Below, piece after piece: positions 54,031 through 62,283 of a stretch of 64,000 bases of DNA (within the stretch, counting starts at the first letter, position 1; every line of letters starts with the position of its first letter). The position numbers were made by a program, and so were the translations under genes. This DNA comes from a bacterium. GTDB taxonomy: Bacteria; Desulfobacterota; Desulfocorpusculales; Desulfocorpusculum. Location: contig JBBFLE010000001.1 in the NCBI GenBank assembly GCA_037481695.1, positions 378,989-442,988 on the forward strand. Reading direction: 5' to 3'. The notes under the pieces were generated by a model. The model searched no databases and was not told the origin of the DNA. It worked only from the letters and a program-made list of their open reading frames with translations.

Positions 54031-54898
54031 TCAGAAGTTGTACTGCATGAAGAACACGAACCTCCTGCTTGGCTCCCTGGTCTCCACCGAAAGCACGTCC
54101 CCGATAAGATTAAATTTCTCGTCCAACAGGTTCTCTACTCGGCCGCCTATCTTGAGCCGCTTGTTGAAAAGCTCTTTTTCCACAGCCAGATCCAGCACCC
54201 AGAAGTCGGCCGGGTCGTTTGCTTGGAACCCGCGCAGAAATTGCTTCATGTACGCCGCCTGGAGCCTGGCCTTCCATCCAGTGGGGTGCAGGAAATGGAG
54301 CCCCACCCTGAACTCGTGGTCCTCGCGCCAACGCTCGGGCCTTAGACCTCCCAACAGATAGAGCTCGTGCTCTTTGTTCCGGACATATATGTACCCAGGA
54401 GTGAGTCCCAAGTAGTCCCAGATGAGGATATTGGCATCAATGCTCCAACCGTACAAATCCCGGTCATGGGAGATGAATTCTCCGGCAATGGGGTCATCAT
54501 GCTGTTCTGTCCGCTTACTCTTGAACCCCTCCGCCTTGATGAAGATTCGGGGCGAGACCTGCCACTCCCAGGCCAGGGAAAGGTCCTCCTGCAGAGCGCT
54601 GGTCAGAGCGTTCTGACCCACGGTGAACCCGGCTATGTCAGTTGGGCGAAGCTCCTGTGGGGCCAAAAAAGGATTCATGAGATACCTGGCGTACCCCAAG
54701 CGGAAAGAATTGTCTCCCCATCGGCCTTGACCTCTATACCCAGCTCCGTGCCCCTCACTGGTATGAATGAGCTCGGGGTCTCCACAGTAAAGCCGCCGCC
54801 TGCCCGAAACCAGACCCGTCCCCATGAGCCTGTAAAGTAGCGGCCACAATGGCCAAGGCCAAGAAAGCCGACACCAGCACACAACCTGGGCTCCCCAT
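54031..54898 (-). pseudogene. decayed outer-membrane receptor (TonB-dependent receptor-like) gene
   Basis: The 3' part (to 54031) encodes a beta-barrel end: repeated amphipathic strands, then GGRVENLLDEKFNLIGD and a C-terminal FVFFMQYNF, as in TonB-dependent receptors. The 5' part lies in other frames: an ATG at 54898 with AAGGAGG five bases before it opens a signal peptide (MGSPGCVLVSAFLALAIVAATLQA) in a frame that soon fails, and around 54720-54780 a better receptor-like stretch (ETPSSFIPVRGTELGIEVKADGE) is in a third frame. The plug domain is missing. It therefore looks like an internally deleted, frameshifted remnant. An intact receptor in another frame would refute this. Confidence 0.6.
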
Positions 54899-55412
54899 CA
54901 CTTTCCTCCTTGGTAGCAAAGAAACCCCTCCTAAAAGAACTTCCCCCATGGGGCCGCCTTTCAGGGCGAGAACAAAGCCCAGCAGCAAGCAGTCCTACCT
55001 GAGCAGAAATCAGAGATGGCCGAAGCTGATCTTCTCAGGCTCAGGCTTCTGGGTCAACCAAATTCCTGAGTTCAACCTTTTCAAACGGGTATTTGAAACC
55101 ATCCCTAGATCTTAAAGACCTGGCACAGGAGCGGGTTAGCCGTTTTGCCCAGGATGCTCTAGGGCCACAACATGCTTTGGCCCCCCCCCCGAACCTTCCC
55201 ACCTCGGGGCATACATCCAGGCTTTGGCAGGAGGGCTTTGTGAACCTGAGTATGCTTCGGGAAGCAGTAACCACCACTGGAAAGACGCTCTCTTTTGGCC
55301 CGCACTATTCACTAGTGGTGAATAAAGGGGCCTAGTCCAATTCTGTTACCTAATGAAGTAGCTCTTTCCCCAAGCACTCATTGTGCAAAGAGGTGCCAAC
55401 TTCAAGCTGGAA
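54899..55412. other. non-coding or degraded sequence with a run of ten C
   Basis: 514 bp between the receptor remnant and the NrfD gene. On the minus strand around 55235-55290 ESVFPVVVTASRS recalls the plug start of TonB-dependent receptors but no intact frame follows; a C10 tract lies at 55181-55190. It may be more of the same decayed gene. Confidence 0.4.
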
Positions 55413-56633
55413 TCAGCTTCTTTTTGCCTCGGCTTCCAGCTTGACTGTTCTAGGTTCTTCCAGGGCTTTAAAAACCGGCAGTATTTTTGCGAAGACAAAA
55501 AGGGCCACGAAGGCCAGGCAGAATATTCCCGCCGCTGCCAGGATCCCTTCTTTTTCGAAGAGCTGGGGCGAGTAAGTTTCCCTGAAGCCTCGGAAACTTT
55601 TGCTTAGAAGCTGACCTCCGATGACCACATTCCACCTCATGGCAAAGACCTGGATGAGAAGCAGAAGGGCAGAGACGAAAGAAAGGGTGTTCCTGACCCT
55701 GTCGTGAAGGTAACGGTTCATGGTGACAGCTATCATCAAGAGGATGAAGGGGATGAGAGAGCCCAGAATCAATTGCACCGAAATAAAGGAAAAGGCCAGC
55801 TTGGTGGTGAGAAGAGGGTGTATGGCCTCCCAGGCTTCGCTTTGCTCGTAAGCAAGGGTGATGATCTCCAAGAGTTCCAGGCTAACGGTCACGATCATGA
55901 AAAGCCACAGCCAGCGATTCAAGGAGGCTATGGTCTCGGATTCTATCTTCTGCCCACTCACCTTCATGGCTACCTGATACAGAATGATGAGCATGGCTAC
56001 TCCAGAGGTCATTCCAGAGGCCAGGAAAATTATGGGCATCAAAGGGGTGGACCACCATGGGTTGGCCTTGAGGGCGCCGAAGAGAAAACCCACATAACCG
56101 TGGAGCATGCAGGCCGCGGGAATTCCTATGGCCGTAAGCACCCTGATGGCGGAGTGATCTTTCTCCAAGGCCTGGGGAGAGATGTCGTATGTCCAGAGAG
56201 CCATGGCCGCATAAATCTTGCGCTTGAGGCCTCTGTTTCTTCTGGCCAGCAGAATGATGTCCTTTCTCCAGACGAACCAGACCTCCAGCAGCAAGATGAG
56301 AAGATAGGTGTTGTAAAGAATCCCGAAGCCTGCCATGGCAGAGGAAAAATTGGGGGTGAATATTATGTTCAAGGCCCGCTCGGGGTGGCCCAGATGATTC
56401 AGAAGGGGAAGAGTGGCCACCACCATAAAGGCAAAGGATGTGGCCATGGAGAATCTACTTATGGGGCGCAGTTCCTCTCTGCCGAAGAGGTGATAGAGAG
56501 CCGAGATCACAAATGCCCCGGCCACGATGCCCGTAAGGTACGGGTAAAGTACTATCATCAGACTCCAAGTGATATGTATGTCATTGGGAAAGGCAAATCC
56601 CACGACCTCAGGAACGCGGATCTCGGGGATCAT
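55413..56633 (-). CDS. NrfD/PsrC-family membrane quinone-interacting subunit
   Basis: 406 residues with about ten membrane segments. YPYLTGIVAGAFVISALYHL, LLNHLGHPERALNIIF, and the late WNVVIGGQLLSKSFRGF are typical of the NrfD/DsrP/QrcD group of quinone-linked membrane subunits. It overlaps the upstream ferredoxin gene by four bases. It should exchange electrons between menaquinone and the periplasmic ferredoxin and cytochrome of the same operon. Confidence 0.93.
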   Translation of the reverse strand: MIPEIRVPEVVGFAFPNDIHITWSLMIVLYPYLTGIVAGAFVISALYHLFGREELRPISRFSMATSFAFMVVATLPLLNHLGHPERALNIIFTPNFSSAMAGFGILYNTYLLILLLEVWFVWRKDIILLARRNRGLKRKIYAAMALWTYDISPQALEKDHSAIRVLTAIGIPAACMLHGYVGFLFGALKANPWWSTPLMPIIFLASGMTSGVAMLIILYQVAMKVSGQKIESETIASLNRWLWLFMIVTVSLELLEIITLAYEQSEAWEAIHPLLTTKLAFSFISVQLILGSLIPFILLMIAVTMNRYLHDRVRNTLSFVSALLLLIQVFAMRWNVVIGGQLLSKSFRGFRETYSPQLFEKEGILAAAGIFCLAFVALFVFAKILPVFKALEEPRTVKLEAEAKRS

Positions 56634-57376
56634 CTGACCTCCTTGTCCAATCCCTTGTAATAACAGTTGGGTCTTGTGAGCAGTTCAGGCTGAAGCACCA
56701 GCACGGGCTGGGTGGCTATTGTCTTTCTTACGGGATCCTGAAGATTTTTCATGTTCCCAAAGGCCCTTGCCCCCACAGGGCATGCCATGACACAGGCTGG
56801 CTTCAGACCCCGGGTTATCCTGTGGTAGCACCAGGTGCACTTGTCAGCAACGTGGCTCACGGGGTGAAGGTAACGGCTTCCGTAGGGACATGCCTGTACG
56901 CAATACCCACATCCGATACAGCGCTTGTCGTCCACCAGCACGACCCCGTCCTTTGTGGTATAAGAGGCTCCCACAGGACAAACCTGCGTACAAGGCGTGT
57001 TCTTGCAGTGATTGCATAGCTTGGGCACAAACAACCCTTTGGTCACCTTAAAGTCTAAGATGGTAGCAGGAAAACCATTGATACCTCCATTGGGGGAGTC
57101 TACTTCCACGCGTCCTCCCTCCCCTATGCGGTATCTCTCCACCCAGGTCCTGAAAAAACCATCGGGCACTCGGTTCTCCTTCTGACAGGCCTGAACGCAC
57201 ATGCCGCAACCTATGCATTTACTGGCATCCACAAGATAAACGTATGAGTAATCTTCCCAGTTGTATTCACTGAGCCCGGCTTCTGCAGCCAGGCCCGCTT
57301 TTCGGCCCAAGGTGATGGCCAGGGCGGTTGTTGCGGCAGCCTCCAGAAAGCCCCTTCTAGTGGTTTCCTTGCCCAT
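56630..57376 (-). CDS. TAT-exported four-cluster ferredoxin (NrfC/DmsB type)
   Basis: 248 residues from the ATG at 57376. A twin-arginine signal (TTRRGFLEAAATTALAITLG, with R7 and R8) precedes sixteen cysteines in four 4Fe-4S motifs: CIGCGMCVQACQ, CNHCKNTPCTQVCP, CIGCGYCVQACP, CTWCYHRITRGLKPACVMACP. It passes electrons between the NrfD protein and the cytochrome. Coupled to NrfD by a four-base overlap; the cytochrome ends eight bases upstream. Confidence 0.94.
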   Translation of the reverse strand: MGKETTRRGFLEAAATTALAITLGRKAGLAAEAGLSEYNWEDYSYVYLVDASKCIGCGMCVQACQKENRVPDGFFRTWVERYRIGEGGRVEVDSPNGGINGFPATILDFKVTKGLFVPKLCNHCKNTPCTQVCPVGASYTTKDGVVLVDDKRCIGCGYCVQACPYGSRYLHPVSHVADKCTWCYHRITRGLKPACVMACPVGARAFGNMKNLQDPVRKTIATQPVLVLQPELLTRPNCYYKGLDKEVR

Positions 57377-57383
57377 GGCGCCT

Positions 57384-57860
57384 TCACCTCCCCATCTTGG
57401 GATCATGGGAATCATGGCATCCCACACAGACCTCAGGCCCCACGGCAGCCCCCATCTTGCCCAGATGCTCCTCCAGCTCTATCTGGGGGAATTTGCCGGG
57501 TCTGCCATCCCATCGTTCGTGGCACCTGAGGCACAACATGGTGGAGCGGTTGATTGGCATTTCCCCGATCTTGCCTGAGTCCACCACGTGAGAGCTCAAA
57601 GGAGCATGGCAGATTTCGCACTCCACCGTTGCATGAGACCCGCCTTTGAGCTGAGCGTTGCGCTGGGAATGGCAGGCCTCGCAGGAAGCGCTGCCCCCAT
57701 ACGCCACAGGCTTGGCCATCTGCTCAGCCACGTTGTCTGCACGGTAATGCCCGTACCTGCCGAAGGAGCTGGGGGTAAAAAGGGTGCGGACAATATGAAA
57801 GACCACCAGCACCAAGAAGACCAGCAGGATCATCCTGGCCAGATGCTTGCCGTGTTCCAT
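57384..57860 (-). CDS. membrane-anchored tetrahaem cytochrome c
   Basis: 158 residues. One N-terminal membrane anchor (residues 9-27), then four CxxCH haem sites: CEACH (C60), CEICH (C81), CLRCH (C110) and CVGCH (C145). The ATG at 57860 overlaps the upstream stop (TGATG). It is the periplasmic electron carrier of a quinone-linked module with ferredoxin and NrfD; no nitrite, tetrathionate or polysulfide reductase subunit lies beside it. Confidence 0.93.
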   Translation of the reverse strand: MEHGKHLARMILLVFLVLVVFHIVRTLFTPSSFGRYGHYRADNVAEQMAKPVAYGGSASCEACHSQRNAQLKGGSHATVECEICHAPLSSHVVDSGKIGEMPINRSTMLCLRCHERWDGRPGKFPQIELEEHLGKMGAAVGPEVCVGCHDSHDPKMGR

Positions 57861-58177
57861 CAATCAGTCCCCTGTGTTGTCCCATTCCCCCATGGGAGGG
57901 GATCGGGCCCAAAGAGTTCTCTGAAAAAACCCCCTTTTCTTTTGGCCTCTGCAGGATCCTGCGGAAGCTGCTCCTTGGAAAAAAGCCATGACAGAAAGGA
58001 CTGCCTGGGCAAACTGGCAGGCATAGGGTCCTTCTCCAGCATCTCCGGCTTGAGGAGCCAGCTTAGAAGACCCTGTCCATCATCAGGCTTCCTAAATGGG
58101 CCGGGATGATCCTCAGGCAGTTCTTCCTTAGAAAAGATGAACCTCATTGCCCGGCCTACCATGCTTAAGGCCTTCAT
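57860..58177 (-). CDS. short-repeat protein of the cytochrome-NrfD operon, unknown function
   Basis: 105 residues from the ATG at 58177 (GAGG upstream). Four imperfect repeats of the pattern LFSKEELPxDP occur: residues 11-24 (RFIFSKEELPEDHP), 38-51 (LSWLLKPEMLEKDP), 62-75 (LSWLFSKEQLPQDP) and 84-96 (FFRELFGPDPLPWG). They are separated by charged, low-complexity linkers. No signal peptide or membrane segment. It is translationally coupled to the cytochrome, so it is probably a partner or assembly factor; each repeat could be a short docking helix. I know no characterised family. Confidence 0.7.
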   Translation of the reverse strand: MKALSMVGRAMRFIFSKEELPEDHPGPFRKPDDGQGLLSWLLKPEMLEKDPMPASLPRQSFLSWLFSKEQLPQDPAEAKRKGGFFRELFGPDPLPWGNGTTQGTD

Positions 58178-58335
58178 TTCCTTGCGACCTCCTGCTGGGG
58201 CCTCTCTGTCCCCTATGAGCAAAGCTTCCTATGAATGAGCTATGAAATAGCGTCCCATTCTTTTTGTCAAGTAAAAAGAGAAGGCGGCGGAACCACAGGC
58301 TCTGGTGTAAGAGCTCCTTGCTGACCGCTAGACCG

Positions 58336-58369
58336 TTCACAACATGTGGACCAGGAATCCCTTCACAAC
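58336..58369 (-). promoter_or_regulatory. direct repeat GTTGTGAA upstream of the NrfD operon
   Basis: TTCACAAC occurs at 58336-58343 and 58362-58369 (GTTGTGAA on the transcribed-direction strand), 26 bp apart, near a TATAAC at about 58386-58391. Such a repeat could bind a regulator; no matching regulator is identified. Confidence 0.35.
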
Positions 58370-58465
58370 TTCTGAGAAATAATTCTGTTATAGAACACGA
58401 CCTTTCTTGTGGAAGTGGCCATGTGGTCAGAATTTGGGGTGAGCCGCCAGGGCAACAGAAATGGC

Positions 58466-59674
58466 TCAGGCTGTGGGACGTACGGTGGAGATTATCAGGA
58501 TGCTCAACCCCATGACCACGCATAGGGCGAGCCAAATGGGCTGGTACAGGCCCCAGGTGTCGAATACCCATCCTGCCAGAGGAGGACCCAGCATGCCACC
58601 TAAAGAGGCGGTCCCCATGGTTACCCCCAGCAGCTTACCGAAAGAACCAACCCCGAAGTGCTCCCTCAACATGGCTCCTCTTAAGATCATGGTGCCTCCG
58701 AAGCCAGGTGGGAAAAAAGCCAGGAAAAGCAAAAGAGTCCATTGCTCCTGGGCCTGAGAGAAGGCTGCCAGTCCCACCAACATGAATCCGTAGGCAGCCA
58801 TCATTACAGCCCTTTTTTGGTAAATATCGGCCAGCCACCCGAAACCAAACCTCCCTATTATGCTCGACAGGGGCAAGGCTGCTGCCACCAGTCCGGCCTG
58901 GCTTCTTTCCACCCCCATACTGCCCAAATAAGGCATCACATGTGTCACCACGGCTGTGAGCACCATCATTCGCAAGGCCTCGGCCAGGTTGAGGGTCCAG
59001 AAGGATCTGTCCCAAAAGGAGGATCGAAAGCCCTTTTCCTGCTCCATTTTCAAAGGTTTTGAATGGGAAACAGCTTGGTTTTCATGGGGCCGAGGCTCAG
59101 AATCTGCTTCTGGGTTTGGGTTTTCCCTGATGAGAAATCCCATGGGAATACCCATGAACCACATCAAAAGACCCAAACATATGAGAGTTGTCCTCCAGCC
59201 ATGCAGGTCAATGGACCAGACCAAAAGTGGGATCAGCAGGCCTCCTGCTCCATAACCACAGGCCATGATTCCCAGGGCCTTGCCTATTCTTTTTCTGAAC
59301 CAGCGGGCCACTGCTGTCATGAGCACCACGCTGGTGCAACCTCCTGCCCCGAAGGCCAAAAGCAGAAAGGCGCCGTAGAACATGAAAAGAGATCGGGTGA
59401 GTCCTAACAAGAGGAAACCCAGGCCCACTATGAGGGAACCAGCCAGCACCAGCTTCCTGGAGCCGTACTTGTCCACCAGATACCCTGCCAGGGGGGCAAA
59501 GATCCCCATTTCCAACCCCCTAAGGGCCACAACCAGGGAAACCTGCGTGTAGCTCCAGCCAAACTCGGCGACAATGGGTTCCAAGAAGGCCGTGAAGCCG
59601 AAAAAAAGCGCTCCGCTGACATAGAGGGCTATGAGAAAGCCGGCCAGGACCACCCACCAGCCATAGTAGATCAT
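58466..59674 (-). CDS. major facilitator transporter, OFA/monocarboxylate-like
   Basis: 402 residues with about 12 membrane segments and a central charged loop (ENPNPEADSEPRPHENQAVSH). MIYYGWWVVLAGFLIALYVSGALFFGF and the PLAGYLVDKYGSRKLVLAGSLIVGLGFLLLG region resemble the oxalate/formate and monocarboxylate antiporter branches. ATG at 59674 with AAGGAG seven bases upstream. The substrate is probably an organic anion. It lies downstream of a sensor kinase on the same strand. Confidence 0.88.
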   Translation of the reverse strand: MIYYGWWVVLAGFLIALYVSGALFFGFTAFLEPIVAEFGWSYTQVSLVVALRGLEMGIFAPLAGYLVDKYGSRKLVLAGSLIVGLGFLLLGLTRSLFMFYGAFLLLAFGAGGCTSVVLMTAVARWFRKRIGKALGIMACGYGAGGLLIPLLVWSIDLHGWRTTLICLGLLMWFMGIPMGFLIRENPNPEADSEPRPHENQAVSHSKPLKMEQEKGFRSSFWDRSFWTLNLAEALRMMVLTAVVTHVMPYLGSMGVERSQAGLVAAALPLSSIIGRFGFGWLADIYQKRAVMMAAYGFMLVGLAAFSQAQEQWTLLLFLAFFPPGFGGTMILRGAMLREHFGVGSFGKLLGVTMGTASLGGMLGPPLAGWVFDTWGLYQPIWLALCVVMGLSILIISTVRPTA

Positions 59675-59923
59675 GCCGAAGCTCCTTCTAGAGAAACTTA
59701 GGGCCACGAGGCCAAACCCAGGGCCCCATGGCCCATCAGTTTCTTTCAAGGATTATGCCCCCTAAGCACTGAGCTGGTCAATCCGGCCTTCCCAAGGCAG
59801 CAACTCAATGACCAGAACCTTGCACGCCAAGACCCTTGATCCACACAAATTAAAGATTAATTGGGCTTGAGTTCCTCGCGGTGCCTCCCCTGGGTTAGGC
59901 GAGGCAGTCCTTTTTAGAGTTTC

Positions 59924-61867
59924 TCAGGCAGGCAGGCTTACCAGGAAGCTGGTCCATTTGCCCTTTTGGGACCTGACCTCTATTTGCCCACCATGTTTTG
60001 TGACTATTTCCTTGGATATGAATAGCCCCAGACCTGTACCCCTTCTCTCGGAGGTTTTCTCGGTTTGAAATCTCACAAACTTCTGGAACAGTCGCTCCAT
60101 TTGCTCTGGAGTAAGCCCCTGGCCTTGGTTCCATACCTCCAGATGCACCTGGGCGCCCTGCTTTCTTGCCTCAATGCGGACAAGCCCTCCTTTTCGGCCG
60201 TACTGGATGGCGTTGTGCACAAGATTGCGTACCACCACACGAAGCAGGGTAGGGTCTCCCTTCAATGCAATGGGAGCTTCGATGCTTTGCTGCACCACCA
60301 CTGCCTTCTCGGAGGCAGCCGAGGAAAGTTCTTCCAAGACGGGCCTTATGACCTCCTCTGCCAGATCAATGGGCCTTAGTTCCAGGGAGAGCTCCGATTT
60401 CTCGATCCGGGCTAGGTCAAGGTAGTTGCGGGTCATGGAAATGGCAGACTGAATGCTGCGGGAGATGCCTTGCACCAGGGTTGACTGGGGTTCGCTCAAG
60501 GGACCCGCCAGTCCCTTCTCCAGGGTCCTGCTTGAGGTGTATATGACCCCCAGGGTGTTTTTGAGTTCGTGGGAAATGAACCCCAGCATGTCCATGTAGT
60601 TGGCGTTGAGTCTCTGAAGAGACTCATTGATGCTTTCCAGTTGCATATTGGTCTGCCTGAGGCGTTCCTCCCGATCCTTTAGGCTTGCAGCCATTTGGTT
60701 GAAAGCCCTGGTTAGGGCTCTCACCTCGTCTTGGGTGGTCGGCTCCGGGACCTGCATGTCGTAATCGCCTTCGGCTATGCGGCTTGCTGCCTGGGCCAGG
60801 CTGGAGATGGACCCCGAGAGCTTTCTTGCGAACAAGACTCCTATGGCCAGAACCACTGAAGCTGCAGCCACACACAGAAGTGCGTAGAGTTTCCACAGAG
60901 CTCCCCTGATGTCGTCATATTTTCGGGCCAGTAGCCCCACATACAGGATTCCTATGGTCTTGCCTTCCAGGTCGTGGATGGGATCGTATGCACTGATGTA
61001 CCAGTCGTCCACCACAAACGCCCTGTCGTACCAGCTCACGTCGTTTTCCAGGACCTTGTCGTACACATTGGCGCTCACCCTGGTGCCAATGGCCCTGTTA
61101 CCATTGGGTAGGGTCACATTGGTAGCCACTCTCACGTCCCACTGGAAAATGGTTACGGTTCCCAGGGGCTTGCCGTTGTAAAGTTTTTCCTCAAAGACTG
61201 CAGATGGAATTCTGTCCACCAGGGCATAGTTGCGGTTCACTAGCACCCCCGCATATATAGCCCCAACAATGTTGCCCTTTTCGTCCTTAACAGGGGCTGC
61301 AGCAATGAGCGCCATGCCAGAGGTCTCAAAGCTCTTGGCCCTAGGTTTTGCCTTGGGTGTTGGTTCGAAAGCCATGAAGGCCCTTTCTTCCAGGTCCCCG
61401 CCCTCGGCTCTGAGCCGCCCTGCACTCAGGATGGAAAATCCGCTTGGAGTGCCTCCTTTGAGAGCCGAGCTCACAAAAGGATCCAGGGAAAGATCATCCC
61501 CTGCATGGTAAGGCTCTACAGTTCTCAGAATTACCCGGCCATGCTCGTCTGTAAGAGACAGGAAATCGAATCCGCATTGTCTGCGGGCCGCCTCCAGAGA
61601 GGCTCTGTAAGCAGAGGAGTCCCCGGCACCATAGGCCACAGCCACCCTCTTGCCGGTTCCCAGGACACTTACCAGGATCCTGAGCTCCTCCAGCTTTCCG
61701 TGGATGACGCCCCAGGCTGACAGGAGATTGAGCCGCACGCTTCTTTGGGCTTCTTCCACTGCAATCCGGTTGATGAGATAGGCCCCCAGCAGGCAGCCCA
61801 GCACAGCAAAGATGACCACCAAGAGCACAAAGTTGAGGTAGATCCGCCTTCGTAGAGTTCCGCCCAT
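59924..61867 (-). CDS. membrane sensor histidine kinase with double Cache-type sensor
   Basis: About 647 residues. First membrane segment (IYLNFVLLVVIFAVLGCLLGAYLI), large periplasmic sensor of the Cache type (LGTVTIFQWDVRVATNVTLPNGNRAIGTRVSANVYDKV, then DDWYISAYDPIHDLEGKTIGILYVGLLAR), second segment, HAMP (ASRIAEGDYDMQVPEP), HisKA with FISHELKNTLG, and HATPase_c (NLVHNAIQYG, RRGTGLGLFISKEI). AGAAGG before the ATG at 61867 favours that start; ATGs 2, 7 and 15 codons upstream remain possible. No response regulator is adjacent. The sensed ligand may relate to the downstream transporter. Confidence 0.92.
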   Translation of the reverse strand: MGGTLRRRIYLNFVLLVVIFAVLGCLLGAYLINRIAVEEAQRSVRLNLLSAWGVIHGKLEELRILVSVLGTGKRVAVAYGAGDSSAYRASLEAARRQCGFDFLSLTDEHGRVILRTVEPYHAGDDLSLDPFVSSALKGGTPSGFSILSAGRLRAEGGDLEERAFMAFEPTPKAKPRAKSFETSGMALIAAAPVKDEKGNIVGAIYAGVLVNRNYALVDRIPSAVFEEKLYNGKPLGTVTIFQWDVRVATNVTLPNGNRAIGTRVSANVYDKVLENDVSWYDRAFVVDDWYISAYDPIHDLEGKTIGILYVGLLARKYDDIRGALWKLYALLCVAAASVVLAIGVLFARKLSGSISSLAQAASRIAEGDYDMQVPEPTTQDEVRALTRAFNQMAASLKDREERLRQTNMQLESINESLQRLNANYMDMLGFISHELKNTLGVIYTSSRTLEKGLAGPLSEPQSTLVQGISRSIQSAISMTRNYLDLARIEKSELSLELRPIDLAEEVIRPVLEELSSAASEKAVVVQQSIEAPIALKGDPTLLRVVVRNLVHNAIQYGRKGGLVRIEARKQGAQVHLEVWNQGQGLTPEQMERLFQKFVRFQTEKTSERRGTGLGLFISKEIVTKHGGQIEVRSQKGKWTSFLVSLPA

Positions 61868-62283
61868 GGACATACCTTCTGAGCCCATTGCAGAAGCGCC
61901 ATTTAGGGGAAGTTGCAACCCTCGTGCCACCCCGTTTGTTGCCCTGCATTGTTCACGATTAGTCCCTGAAGGAAGCTAATTCTACGATATCTAGGGAGGA
62001 ACTTATTCATACCCAATGCAGCCGTATCCCCTATTGAGCCCTTCTGGGCTCTGGGCCTTAAAACGCTAGTGGTGCCAGAGCCTTGGGGCGCAGCCCCAAA
62101 CTCCTGGATATTGGGGAATGATCCGGGTTAAAAAAACAGTGAAGGCCTGGTTGCTCTACATGTTTTGTTTTTCAATGCTCAGAGCCTTGAGGCTTGAGGC
62201 AGGTAATTCATCTGAGCCTTGGCATGAGCCTGGGGGAGTCCGGGCTTTTTACAGCTTGTAAAGAAAACCTGCTCTTTCTGAGT
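61868..62283. other. intergenic region with one perfect hairpin
   Basis: About 415 bp between the sensor kinase and the nucleotidase selenoprotein, both leftward. TTGGGGC (62093-62099) and GCCCCAA (62103-62109) form a perfect 7-bp stem with a GCA loop. No gene is seen. The hairpin may end the selenoprotein transcript; it lacks a T tract. Confidence 0.5.
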
